NCBI RefSeq assembly: GCF_024166365.1
Contig: NC_064819.1
Span: 149,196,793 to 149,260,792 of the forward strand
Source: Elephas maximus indicus
Lineage: Eukaryota > Chordata > Mammalia > Proboscidea > Elephantidae
DNA: 64,000 nucleotides
Direction of reading: 5' to 3'
How positions within the stretch are numbered: the stretch's first letter is position 1; the number at the start of each line of letters is the position of its first letter. Below are positions 12,026 to 24,244 of this stretch, piece by piece. The notes under the pieces were generated by a model. The model saw only the letters and a list, made by a program, of their open reading frames with translations, was not told the DNA's origin and ran no database searches. The translations under genes were made by a program, and so were the position numbers.

Positions 12026-12178
12026 ACCTGTTGTCTTCGAGTCCATTCTGACTCCTAGTGACCCTATAGAACAGAGTAGAACAGCCCCACAGGGTTTCCA
12101 AGGAGTGACTGGTGGATTTGAACTGCCGACCTTTTGGTTAGCAGTCAAGCTCTTAATCACTGTGCCACCAGGGCTCCA
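12026..12178 (-). mobile_element. AfroSINE (minus) in L2
   Basis: Full-length short subtype. CAGTAC repeats at both edges, and L2 sequence continues across it. Confidence 0.9.
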
Positions 12179-12199
12179 GTACATAGTAGAAGCTCAATA

Positions 12200-12722
12200 A
12201 AAAAAATGTTTTTTAATTTTATTGCTTTAGGTTAAAGTCCACAGTGTAAATTAGTTTCTCATTCAAAAATTTATACACAAATTATTTTGTGACATTGGTT
12301 GCAATCCCCGCAATGTGTCAGCACTCTCCCCCTTTCTACTCCTGGTTCCCATGTCCATTTGTCCAATTTTTGTGTTCTTTCCTGCCGTCTTGCCTTTCCT
12401 TTGGGGCAGATGTTGTCCATTTGCTCTCATACTTGATTGAATTAAGAAGCACATTCCTTACATGTATTATTTTTTACAGGCTTATCGGAATTGAGTCCAC
12501 GGCACTGGGTTTTGGGTCTAATCTTTGGCTGAAAGGTCAACTTTGGGAGTGGCTTCGTTCTGAGTTAGCAGACTGTCCAGGGGCCATTGTCTCAGGGGTC
12601 CCTCAAGTCTCTGTCACACAAGTAAGTCTGGTCTTTTTTTTGTGAATTTAAATTTTGTTCTACATTTTTCTACTGCTCTGTCCAGAACCTTCTATTGTGG
12701 TCTTTGTCAGAACAGTCAGTGT
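12200..12722 (-). mobile_element. L1 3' end (minus) inserted in the L2 tail
   Basis: Reverse of the L1 3' UTR also seen at 60240-61000: CAATGTGTCAGCACTC.., CCATTTGTCCAATTTTTG.., TCTAATCTTTGGCTGAAAGGTC. A 30-bp AfroSINE tail scrap (about 12485-12515) lies inside. The flanks TCAATAAA/TCAACAAA look like a decayed duplication. Confidence 0.7.
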
Positions 12723-12759
12723 CAACAAATATTTGTTGAATGAATGGCTGAATTACTGG

Positions 12760-13130
12760 ATGAGTATGAGTAGCCAGGTGTTATATGAGACTCGAGATAA
12801 AATGGTGAGAAGATAGACATGCTTCTGCCCTTGTGAAATTTACATCCTGATTAGGAAAAGAGATTGTTTAATTTGTTATGCAAGTATGAATAAATTACAA
12901 TTGTGATAAGCCCAATGAAGGAGAAGTAGAGGGTGACAAGGGAACATATAACGAAGTGGGGAGCCAGGGAAGCCCCTCCAAGGAAAGGACATCAACCTGT
13001 ACTTTAAATCTTGACTTATTCTAGAGAATGGATGGGTAGAAGTTAACCAAGTAAAAGGGAGGAGGAGGAGACTGAGTGTTCCAGGGGAGGGGAACAGCAT
13101 GAGAAAAGTCTAAAGCAGGAAGCAGCAGGG
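12760..13130 (-). repeat. L2-type fragment (minus)
   Basis: The order of words (AGCCAGGTGTTATATGAG.., GACATGCTTCTGCCCTTGTGAAATTTACATCC, .. GGAACAGCATGAGAAAAG) matches an L2 read backwards. Confidence 0.5.
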
Positions 13131-13975
13131 TCTATTTGTTAGGAGATTTACAAGGCCATCATAACTCAAGTGTAGGACATAGGGTGTTATGGAAATAGGT
13201 CCAGACTTGGTAAATGAGTAATGTCTTTTATAAGAATCAGCACAAAGCTGGTTCCTATTAGACAGAGGTTAAATATGTCCCAGATATCCAACTTTTCCAA
13301 GGTGCTGTACCACTCCATCATCTCTAACATCAACTACTCCCCCTCACATCAGTACTCTCCCTCCCAGGTTTGGTGATTCACTGCAACATCTCACAGAACT
13401 CGCCAACCATACTTACAGTTAATCGGTTTATTAGGGAAGTAACAGGATGAGGATCAACTTGGAAGTAATAGGAATAACTCAGGACACAGTTCCTCAATCA
13501 GGTCAGCTTCTTCTTGCCCTCTGCCAGCAGGCCCTTCTGGGGCCTTACTGCTACCTGGTCCTTCTGGGGGTCTTCAGCCACCTGACCCTGCTGGGGCCTT
13601 GCTGGGGGCCTTCCTGGGCAAGTGTTTCAACTCTTAGCTCCATGGGCAAGCAAGCCCCACCATAGCCACCTCGTGCTGGTCTCCTGGTTCCTGCCAACTC
13701 AATGGCAATTAACAACAGCTGCCTAGGTTAAAGCTGCCACAAGGCACTGAAAACTCACAGGTTCCTTTACTTTGGGGGGCTTGGAATGGTATCTGTGGTT
13801 TGCAGAAGAGTCAATCTCACCTTGTGTGAGTGGAAATTTTCATGAGATGCGACTTGTACACAGGACTCTGGATCCAAATGTAGGACCAACTCACAATGGG
13901 ATTTGGGTATTCATGATGGTGGCCAAGAGAATTTCACAGAGCCTAGTCTTTCTATGCACAAGGCAGATTGCAAAT
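13131..13975. other. Unassigned sequence, with imperfect GC-rich internal repeats
   Basis: The stretch 13510-13625 repeats units of the type CTGGGGGCCTT / TTCTGGGG. The 13290-13450 part may be an old LTR remnant, but I cannot assign it. Confidence 0.35.
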
Positions 13976-13977
13976 AT

Positions 13978-14440
13978 CAGGGGTTCTGAACCTGAAGGCC
14001 CATGAACTTGCATGGAAAAAAAAAAATTATGCCTTTATTTTCAATAACTTCTAACACAAATTCAGCATTTCCTTCAATCTAGAATATATAAAATATATGC
14101 TACAAACGATAATTTCAGGTTTCTCTTTTGAAAGACTTTGTCATGATTAAAAAAAAAAAACAACTCAGCAAACTGGAGATAAAAGAGAACTTCCTTATAA
14201 AGGTAACTACAAATACATACACCAGTACCTATAACTTTGTCACCAATAGAAATCACAGATATTTTCTTATCGTATATCATTTGTTGCAGAGATCTTGAAA
14301 TATTGTGTATACTCATCACTACTTCAAAATTATGTACGATTCTGATTGCAGTCTTCCTGTCATGAGATGCTTGACCATCATCGCAATGTATCAGGCAACT
14401 AATAGTCTAGTTTGTTTAGTCACCAAATATTGAAGTCAAC
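13978..14440. mobile_element. Probable fossil DNA transposon (family unsure)
   Basis: Opens CAGGGGTTCTGAACCTGAAGGCCCATGAAC and contains TTTGTCACCAATAGAAATCACAGATATTTTC, wording I associate with a common old mammalian DNA-transposon repeat. I cannot see a clean inverted terminus at the far end. Confidence 0.4.
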
Positions 14441-15690
14441 CGTATTCACACTGGAGATCAGCCTTCTCACACAGCTTTCCATTATCCTGTGTCCACAAAT
14501 TGTTTTTTGATCATGTCCTAGGGTATAATTACCACAAAGTTATAGCAGAGCAAAAAGTAAGATTTTATTCAGCATATATTCAAAGAGGCTAAAGTGGGAA
14601 AACAGACAAGCAGAAGCATGCCACCAGAGCTATGTCTGTTCGAGTCCAAGAAATATGACACTCTTATCAGTGTATATTAACATTACAAATGGGTAAAATC
14701 ATTGAAAGTTTCACCTTTTCAGAGATTGGCTAAAAACTGCTAAAGCACTGTGATTCTACATTTTAAATTGTCTTTCTTAATAATCCTTGATACAGGATTC
14801 AGTAACTACAGTCAGGAGGGCCTTCACTGGTCCAACAAATCTTATTATTTGCTAAACACTAATAAGAAGAGATCAGAGTGGAAAATATGTTGGTCTTTTG
14901 TGTTCTGTTTATTGTTTATGTGAAACGTTCCCTAAAAGATGTTTTCCAAAATTGTCCTAGCTATGGTCTTTGTACGTTTAGGGCCCAGTTGATGTGTTTT
15001 TGTGAGTCCTTGTAGGTCCCTGTGAGTCCAGCTCCAGCTGGTCACATTCTTTATTCAACGACAGGGAATAATGGCTCCAATTTTAATCTCCGAAATCAAA
15101 CACTACATGGAAGGATGTATTTCTGTGTATTTTTTTGAAGAAAAAAGAAATAGCATTAAAAAATAAGCATATTACTAAAGAAAAGGGAGGTTACCAGAAG
15201 TGAATTTAAGGTATGGCAGGTATGGTATGTGCCCAGGGTGCCACTTAAAGGACTCTACTGAGTAGTTTTTATTAACCCTATACAACCCAAGGTCCTTCCT
15301 CAGGCAAGGTAGACACATAGTCGGGAGTCGTGCAGGAGGGGAGGCACTCGCCCCCAGAAGCAAGTCCATCGGGACACCAGGGAAGGCATAGAACATCCAG
15401 AAGGACATTCTGAGGCACCATAAATACAAAAGGAGCCTGACTGAGACAGTGGGACAAGAGCTGTGAAGGCCTTTCTGCTATGGGGGGCACTTGAGTTGGG
15501 AGGGGGGAAGGGGTATACAATTTCGAGATTGCCCCTGGGCACTCATTACCCTGCCCCTTTTCAGAATCTAAGCTTTATCTCTGGAAGAATTTTAAACTCT
15601 GACTCAAGCTTCTTATCAATTCCTTAGTTCACATGTCTTCTTCTTATCAGCCCAAACATAAACTCTCTTCTTAAACTCAAAACTCTGCTA
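14441..15690. other. Unassigned sequence
   Basis: Contains no recognisable gene. 14525-14860 may be a diverged LTR, but nothing decisive is visible. Confidence 0.35.
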
Positions 15691-15691
15691 A

Positions 15692-15851
15692 AACCAAACC
15701 AAACTCTTTGCCCTAGAGTCGATTCTGACTCCTAGAGACCCTATAGGACAGCGTAGAACTGCCCCACAGGGTTTCCAAGGAGCAGCTGGTAGATTCAACC
15801 TGCCGACTTTTTGGTTAGCAGTTGAGCTCTTAATCACTGCACCAGGACTGT
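15692..15851 (-). mobile_element. AfroSINE (minus)
   Basis: Short subtype, with CTGCTAAAA at both edges as the target duplication. It ends just before the full-length L1. Confidence 0.9.
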
Positions 15852-17273
15852 CAAAATTCTGCTAAAAAAAGGAAGAAAAGGGAGGCGGGGCCAAGATGGC
15901 AGAGTAGTCAGACACTTCTGGTGGTCCCTCTTGCAAAAAAGACCCAAAAAAACAAGTGAAGCGATTATATATATGACAAGCTAGGTGACCTGAACATCAA
16001 AGGCAAAGTTAAGAAATCAGACTGAGCAGCAGGGGGAGAGACAAATGGTTCAGAGGCAGTGAGGAGTTGCCAGACCTGACTCGGCGGGAACCAGCACCCC
16101 TCAGGCCCAATCCCCTGGCACAACTGTGGCAGGGCTGGTGGTAGTGTTTGGGATGTATCTTCCACAGTGAGAGAGAGCAAGCAGCACAGAGTCTACTCAT
16201 GCCTCCGGAATCACCGAAGAACAGTGCTCTCAGCAAAAGATAAGTACTTGTATCTAATTTACCACACAGATCAAAAAGCACACCTTTGGAAAAATTCTCT
16301 CCCATTTATCTGATGTCCCCTCCCTCTGCCCCAGCCCCCAAGCCAGCTTCAGTGGCAGTCGATTTCCTTGGGCCTGAGATAGCTCCTGCTGCATGACCTG
16401 AGCCATTCTCCTGGCCTTAGAGAAGAAATAAATTAACAAATGGGAAAAAATAAGCTGCTGGCTCCACTAAGCTGGGCACTCAGGGCAGAAGTGGCTCCTG
16501 TCCAGGCACAAGCAATCCCCAGACTTTGAACGCCTTTCACCCATGCATGGACTTGTGTGGACCCATTTCAGCAGCTTAGGCTCTTGTTGGCACAGTGCAA
16601 CTGTGTATGTGCCTGAAGTCTGACTTCAGCTGTTTCAGTTCTGCAGTGGAGAGGCAGGTTTTGACATTTGACACCACTTTGCCTATTAAGCAGGGACCTC
16701 ACCTACCCACATCAGAGGCCTGAGGACTGGTGACTCCACCCATGCCACCTAGCCACCAGTGACAGAAGTTCAAGGATAAGTAGTGCCTCCCAGTCCTTAC
16801 AGCCCAAAGCACTGGCTGCTCATGGTCCAGCTGCAGAACCCACCCACCTGTGCGCTCTAGGGAACAGGGTTGCACTTTCAGCCCACTGCCTTGCTCAGAG
16901 TGTGACCTCCTGCTACAACCAGATACCTGTGCCTACACCAATCACCCCTGCTCCTCTAAGATTGTAGGTGAGAGCCTGCACCATACACTTGGTGACTGAC
17001 TACCTGGACACCTAAGCCAAATCCATACAAGAAAACTGAATGGACTCCTAGGTTCATATACCTGGTAACAACTCTAGCCATCTGGTGACAGGACGTTAGA
17101 GCTTCAAAGGCACCAATAATCAAGTTAGATCACTCAAGCAGCCTATTTGGGCATATCAAAACAAAACAAAGCAAGAAGCTAGGGCACAGTAAACAAACAA
17201 AGTAAATCAACACAATAACTTATTGATGGCTCATAGATAACAGTCAATATCAAATTACATAAAGAAGCAGACC

Positions 17274-18259
17274 ATGATCACTTCAACAAGCTCCCAAAAC
17301 AAAGAGTCAAGGAATGTTCCAGATGAGATCTTCCTGGAATTACCAGCAGTAGAAAACAAAAGATTAATATACAGAATTCTTCAAGCGATCAGGAAGGAGA
17401 TCAGGCACAGCAGAGAACAAGCCAAGGAACACAGAGGTAAAGCAGCTGAGGAAATTAAGAAGGTTATTAAAGAGCACAATGACAAAATTAATAGGCTGCA
17501 AGAATCCATAGAGAGACAGCAATCAGGAATTCAGAAGATTAACAATAAAATTACAGAAATTGACAACTCAAAAGAAAGTCAGAGTTGCAGAATTGAGGAA
17601 ATGGAAGTCAGAATCAGTGAATTGAACATAAAACACTTGGTAACAATATATTCAAAGAAAAACCAGAAGAAAGAATTTAAAGCTATAAAGAAAACCTAAG
17701 AATCCTGTGAGACTCTATCAAGAGAAATAAACTACGAGTGATTGGAGTACCAGAGCAGGGAGGGATAACAGCAAATACAGAGAGAATTGTTGAAGATTTG
17801 TTGGCAGAAAACTTCCCTGATATCGTGAGAGATGAGAAGTTATCTAACCAAGATGCTCACTGAAACCCACACAAGGTAGATTCTAAAAGTAAGTCACCAA
17901 GACATATTATAATCAAACTTGCCAAAACCAAACATAAAGAGAGAATTTTAATAGGGGCTAGGGATAAACAAAAAGTCACCTACAAAGGAGAGTCAATAAG
18001 AATAAGATCAGACTATTTAGCAGAAACCATGCAGACATGAAGGCAATGGGTTGACATATACAAAGCCTTGAAGGAAAAAAAAAATGCCATCCAAGAATCA
18101 TATATCCAGCACAACTGTCTCTCAAATAAAAAAAAAAATTTTTTTTTTATTTGTACGAAGGTGAAATTAGGACATTACCAGATAAGCAGAAGTTTAGAAA
18201 ACTTACAAAAACCAAACCAAAACTGCAAGAAATACTAAAGGGAGTCCTCTGGTTATAAA
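17274..18259 (+). pseudogene. L1 ORF1 (RNA-binding chaperone), broken
   Basis: ORF1p coats L1 RNA. The first 141 codons are open and form a charged coiled coil (..REQAKEHRGKAAEEIKKVIKEHNDKINRLQ..). After the stop at 17697, other frames continue with IGVPEQ.., ENFPDIV.., SPRHIIIKLAK.. and RILIGARDKQ.., the RRM and C-terminal domain. The reading ends KPKLQEILKGVLWL-stop at about 18259. A 31-bp A/T palindrome interrupts it at 18123-18153. Confidence 0.85.
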
Positions 18260-18710
18260 TTCAATAAAATCAGATAACAACACAGACTAGAACATAAGAC
18301 AGAGCAACCAGATATCAACCCAGAGAGGTAAATCACAAAAATAAATCAAGATAAAAAATTGTCCAAAACAGGGAAATAGCAATGTCATTATGTAAAAAGA
18401 TGACAACATTATATCAATAAAGAAGGACTAAAAAATGTGGTCATAGCTCTTTCAAATCAAGAGGAAGTCAAGGCAATATAAAGAGATAAAAGTTTGGATT
18501 AAACTTAGAAAAATCGGGGTAAATATTAAGGTAACTGCAAACGAGACTGACAAACCTACACATAAAAATAAAAGAGAAACATAAAGACTCAGCAAATACA
18601 AAATCAACAACAATGAAAAAGAGGAAAAGACAATCTATAAAGAAAAACTACTAGCACAAAAAATAAGCAGAAAAAAGGAACTGTCAACAACACACAAAAA
18701 AGACATCAAA

Positions 18711-21700
18711 ATGACAGCACTAAACTCATGCCTATCCATAATTATGCTGAATGTAAATGGACTAAATGCTCCAATAAAAAGATAGAGAATGGAAGAATGG
18801 ATTAAAAAAACATGATCCTTCCATATGCTCCCTACAAGAGACACACCTTAGACTTAAAGACACAAAAAACTAAAACCCAAAGGGTGGAAAAAAATATATC
18901 AAGCAAGCAACAATCAAAAAAGAGCAGGAGAGGTAGTATTAATTTCCAACAAAATAGACTTTAAAGTTAAATCCACCACAAAGGATAAGGAAGGACACTA
19001 TAAAATGATTAAAGGGACAATATACCAGGAGGATATAACCATATTAAATATTTATGCACACATCAGGGCTTCAAGATACATAAAACAAACTCTAACAGTA
19101 TTGAAAAGCGAGATAGCTCCACAATAATAGTAGGAGACTTCAACACAAAACTTTTGGTGAAGGACAGGACATCCAGAAAGAAGCTCAATAAAGACACAGA
19201 AGATTTAAATGCCACAATCAACCAACTTGACCTCATAGACATATACAGAAAACTTCACCCAACAGCAGCCAAGTATACTTTCTTTTCCAACGCACATGGA
19301 ACACTCTCCAGAACAGACCACACATTAGGCCATAAAGCAAGCCTTAACAGAATCCAAAACACTGAAATATTACAAAACATCTTCTTTGACCATAATGCCA
19401 TAAAAGTAAAAATCAATAACAGAAAAAGCAGGGAAAAGAAGTCAAACACATGGAAACTGAACAACACCTTGCTCAAAAATGACTGGGTTGTAGAAGAAAT
19501 TAAGGAATGGAATAAAGAATTTCATAGAATCCAATGAGAATGAAAACACTTCCTATCAGAACCTTTGGAACACAATAAAAGCAGTGCTTAGAGGTCAATT
19601 TATAGCAATAAATGCACACATCCAAAAAGAAGAAAGGGCCCAAATCAAAGAATTATCCCTTCAACTTGAATGAATAGAAAGAGCAACAAAAGAAACCCTC
19701 ATGCACCAGAAGAAAGCAAATAATAAAAATTAGACTAGAGTTAAATGAAATAGAGAACTGAAAAACAATTGAAAAAGTTAACAAGGCCAAAAGTTGGTTC
19801 TTTGAAAAGATTAAGAAAATCAATAAACCACTGGCCAAAATGACAAAAGAAAATCAGAAAAGGAAATAAGCCGAAGGAGAAATGAAATGGGCGATATCAC
19901 AACAGACCCAACTGAAATTAAAAGAATCATATTAGATTACTACGAAAAACTGTACTCTAACAAGTTTGAAAACCTAGAAGAAATGGACAAATTTGTAGAC
20001 ACACACTACATACCTAAACTAAAACAGAGGTAGAACAACTAAATACACCCATAACAACAAAAAAAATAACAAAAGAAGAGATTAAAAAGGTAACTAAAAA
20101 ACTCCCAGGGGAAAAAAAAAAAAAAAACCCTGGCCCTGATGGTTTCACTGGAGAATTCTACCAAACTTTCAGAGAAGAGTTAATACCACTACTACAAAAG
20201 GTATTTCAGAGCATAGGAAAGGCTGAAATACTCCCATGAAGCCAGCACATCCCTGATACCAAAACCAGGTAAAAACACCACAAAAAAAAAAAAAGAAAGA
20301 AAATTTACAGTCCTATATCCCTCATGAACTTAGATGCAAAAATCCTCAACAAAATTCTAGCCAACAGAGTTCAACAACATATCAAAATAATAATAATAAT
20401 TCCCCATGACTAAGTGGGATTCATACCAGGTATGCAGGGATGGTTCAACATTAGAAAAACAATCAATGTAATCTATCATATAAATAAAACAAAAGACAAG
20501 AACCACGTGATCTTATCAATTGATGCAGAAAAGGCATTTGACAAAGTCCAACACCCATTCATGATAAAAATTCTCAGCAAAATAGGAATAGAAGGAAAAT
20601 TCCTCCACATAATAAAGGGCATTTATACAAAGCCAACAGCCAACATCATCCTAAATGGAGAGAGTCTGAAAGCATTCCCCTTGAGAATGGGAACCAGACA
20701 AGGATGCTCTTTATCACCACTCTTATTCAACATTGTGCTGGAGGTCCTAGCCAGAGCAATTAGGCTAGACAAAGAAATAAAGGGCATCCGGATTGGCAAG
20801 GAAGAAGTAAAAGTATCTCTATTTACAGATGATATGATTTTATATACAGAAAACCCTTCAGAATCTTCAAGAAAACTACTGAAACTAATAGGCGAGTTAA
20901 GCAGAGTATCAGGATACAAGGTAAATGCATAAAGATCAATTAGATTCTTCTACACCAACAAAGAGAACATCAAAGAGGAAATCACCAAATAGTACCATTT
21001 ACAATAGCCCCCAAGAAGATAAAATACTTAGGGATAAATCTAACCAGAGATGTAAAAGACCTATACAAAGAAAACTACAAGACACTACTACAAGAAACCA
21101 AAAAAACCTACAGAAGTGGGAAAACATGCCTTGCTCATGGATAGGAAGACTCAACATTGTAAAAATGCCTATTCTACCCAAAGCGATCTACAGACACAAT
21201 GCAATCTGAAAGAGGCCCTGGATAAGCAAAAAACGTTACTGAAAAAGAAGAACAAGGTGGGAGGCCTCACAATACCTGATTTTAGAACATATTATACCAC
21301 CACAGGAGTCAAAACAGCCTGGTACCGGTACAAAACAGATACATAGACCAATGCAACAGAATTGAGAATCCAGACATAAATTCATCCACATATGAGCAGC
21401 TGATATTTGACAAAAGCCCAAAGTCAGTTAAATGGGGAAATGAGAGTCTTTTAACAAATACTGCTGGCGTAACTGGATATCCATCTGCAAAAAAATGAAA
21501 TAAGTCCTATACCTCACACCATGCACAAAAACTAACTCAAAATGGATCAAAGACCTAAATATAAAATCTAAAACAATAAAGATCATGGAAGAAAAAATAG
21601 GGACAACTCTAGGAGCCCTAATCATAGCATAAACAGTATACAAAACATTACTAACAATGCAAACACCAGAAGAGAAACTAGATAACTGGGAGCTCCTAAA

Positions 21701-22413
21701 AATCAAACACTTATGCTCATTCAAAGACTTCACCAAAAGAGTAAAAAGATTACCTACAGACTGGATCAGAGACTGATCTCTAAAATCTATATAATACCGC
21801 AAAAACTCTACAATAAAAAGGCAAATGACCCAGTTAAAAAATGGGCAAAGGATATGAACAGGCACTTCACTAAAGAAGACATTCAGGTAGCTAACAGATA
21901 CATGAGGAAATGCTCGCAATCATTAGCCATTAGAGAAATGCAAATCAAAACTACAATGAGATTTCATCTCACTCCAACAAGGCTGGCATTAATCCAAAAA
22001 ACACAAAACAATAAATGTTGGAGAGGTTGTGGAGAGACTGGGACACTTATACACTGCTGGTGGGAATGTAAAATGGTACAACCACTTTGGAAATCTATTT
22101 GGCACTTCCGTAAAAAGCTAGAAATAGACCTACCATACAATCCAGCAATTCCATTCCTTGGAATATATCCTAGAGAAATAAGAGACTTCACATGAACACT
22201 CCCATGTTCATTGCAGCACTGTTTACAGTAGCAAAAAGACAGAAGTAACCAAGCTGCCCATCAACGGATGAATGGAAAAATTACAGTATACTCACATAAT
22301 GGAATACTATGCAACAATTAAGAACAACCTTGAATCCACAAAACATATCATAACATGCAGGAAGCTGGAAGGTATTGTGCTGAGTGAAATATTGTATGAG
22401 ACCACTAATATAA
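18711..22413 (+). pseudogene. L1 ORF2 (endonuclease, reverse transcriptase), broken
   Basis: Starts M-T-A-L-N..LNVNGLNAPIKR (endonuclease N-terminus), with a stop after 24 codons. Later blocks: IIVGDFNT near 19126, RTDHTLGHK near 19312, and the RT core at 20414-20932 with [29 protein letters not shown] and LFTDDMILY (the catalytic box reads F-T-D-D, where F-A-D-D is usual). A Cys-rich C-terminus ([14 protein letters not shown]) follows. Several frameshifts and a small deletion near 22390 precede the TAA at 22411-22413. Confidence 0.88.
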
Positions 22414-23414
22414 GAACTCAAGAAGAGGTTTACACACAGAAGAAAATATTCTTTGATGGGGAGGGAGAGAGAGGGGTATTCACTAATTAGATAGTAGACA
22501 AGAATTATTTTAGGTGAAGGGAAAGACAATACACAATACAGGGGAGGTCAGCACAACTGGACTGAAAAAACAAAAAGCAGTTGTCTGAATACAACCAAAT
22601 GCTTTGAAGACCAGAGTAGCAGGGACAGGGGTCTGGGAACCATGGTTTCAGAGGACATCTAGGTCAATTGGCATAACAAATGTATTAAGAAAACATTCTG
22701 CATCCCACTTTGGTGAGTGGCATCTGGGGTCTTTAAAGCTAGCAAGTGGCCATCTAATATGCATGAATTGGTCTCAACCCACCTGGAGCAAAGGAGAATG
22801 AAGAATACCAAAGACACAAGGTAAATATGAGTCCAAGAGACAGAAAGGGCCACATACACCAGAGACTACATCAGTCAGAGACCAGAAGAACTAGATTGTG
22901 CCCAGCTACCACAGATGACGGCCCTGATAGGGAACACAACAGAGAATCCCTGATGGAACAGGAAAACAGCGGGATGCAGACCTGAAATTCTCATAAAAGG
23001 ACCAGACTTAATGGTCTGATGGAGACTAGAGGGATCCCGGAGGTCATGGTCCCAGGACCCTCTGTTAGCCCAAGACTGGAACCATTCCCAAAGCCAACTC
23101 TTCAAACAGGGATTGGACTGGACTATAAAACAGAAAACGATACTGGTGAGGAGTGAGCTTCTTGGCTCAAGCAGACACATGAGACTATGTGGGCAGCTCC
23201 TGTCTGGAGGTAAGATTAGAAGGCAGAGGGGGACAGGAGCTGATTGAATGGACATGGGGAATACAGGGTGGAGAGGAGGAGTGTGCTGTCTCATTAGGGG
23301 GAGAGCAGCTGGGAATACACAGCAAGCTATGTATAAGTTTTATATGAAAGACTGACTTGCTTTGTAAATTTCACTTAAAGCACAATAAATTTTTTAAAAA
23401 AGAAGAAGGAAGAA

Positions 23415-23950
23415 TCGTTGGTTTAAAAACAATCGAATACAAATAATTTCATTCATAGACATTCCGGCTAAAAAATTAGGAGGTATGTGAAATCAAGATA
23501 CCCCAGGCCATTGTCTTCTTTTATGGCAGTTTGACATGGCCTTGGCAGCTTTTGGAGCAGTGTGGATTGGAGGATAGCAGAGGTGACGGTTGTACAGGAC
23601 CACGTGCATGCTGTAAGGCCTCTCGAAGGGTAACTGTCTTGTTTTCCTCTTTATCTTCTCTCTGCTGCCAAGGATCCTGGGGCTTTGCTCCATCTCTGAG
23701 CTCTTTTTAGTTCAGAAAATCCTCTATACTTTGAGAAAAAGAGTTGGGAAGGGGAGGTATCTTCTATAATTTAAAAAAGAAGAAAAAGACCCCCTGTGCC
23801 TGTTGCAGCCAGCAGGAGCTTCCAGCCTGGCTTCTTCAATATCTTCACTCCTTTGACACAGAGAAAATCTAAATGTTGATTTGGTTTCTGCAGTCTCATT
23901 TTCCCCATTACCCATTAAGGGCTCACTATTCTGTTTCTTCTCTGGGCCTT
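23415..23950. other. Unassigned sequence
   Basis: No repeat or gene that I can name. Confidence 0.4.
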
Positions 23951-23954
23951 ATCT

Positions 23955-24240
23955 CTCTGCTCGATACATTCCTTTCCCCACTTCTCTTCTCCAGTCTCGG
24001 CTTAGGTGTCCCTTCCTCTGAGAAGACGTCCCTCACCCTGAATCTGGGTGAGGTGTCCATGTGTGTGCTTCTACACACATGCCCCACCTGTCATATCACA
24101 GTTTTGTGGTTGCTTCAATTTTGCCTTTGACCTCCGTGAACTGTAAAGCCAGGTCTGTGCTGTTCTGCATTGAAGCCCCAGAGCCTTACAGAGTGCCTGG
24201 CACATGGTAAGTGCTCAGTAAACGCTGGCTGAAAAAATGA
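23955..24240 (+). repeat. L2 3' end (plus)
   Basis: Typical L2 wording: CCTCTGAGAAGACGTCCCTC.., then CAGAGCCTTACAGAGTGCCTGGCACATGGTAAGTGCTCAGTAAACGCTGGCTGAA. Confidence 0.75.
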
Positions 24241-24244
24241 ACAA

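Larger units (their letters stand above)
11905..12755 (+). repeat. L2 3' end, split by a SINE and an L1
   Basis: L2 tail words in order: TAAGCTACAAGAGGGCAGGGG.., CCTAAATCCTCAACGTCCAGAGCAGAATCCAGCACAC, then CATAGTAGAAGCTCAATAAA after the SINE. The final AACAAATATTTGTTGAATGAATG reappears at about 12726 after the L1 insertion. Confidence 0.65.
15878..23405 (+). mobile_element. L1 copy C, essentially full length, defective
   Basis: Begins GGGAGGCGGGGCCAAGATGG, the hallmark L1 5' end, and finishes CACAATAAATTTTTTAAAAAAG. AAGGAAGAA at 15869-15877 and 23406-23414 may be the target duplication. Layout: 5' UTR of about 1.4 kb, ORF1 (17274-18259), a spacer of about 450 bp, ORF2 (18711-22413) and a 3' UTR of about 1 kb. 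Its size of about 7.5 kb exceeds the 6 kb of human L1. Frameshifts and stops break both ORFs. Confidence 0.9.

Noticed and set aside
12289-12645. 118-codon open frame
   Set aside because: Lies in the reverse strand of an L1 3' UTR.
13290-13690. Collagen-like or LTR coding remnant
   Set aside because: The repeats are imperfect and the frame has no conserved motif. An LTR origin is possible but unsupported.
22875-23294. 139-codon minus-strand frame
   Set aside because: Antisense of the L1 copy C 3' UTR; the same frame recurs at 53156-53656 in L1 copy D.
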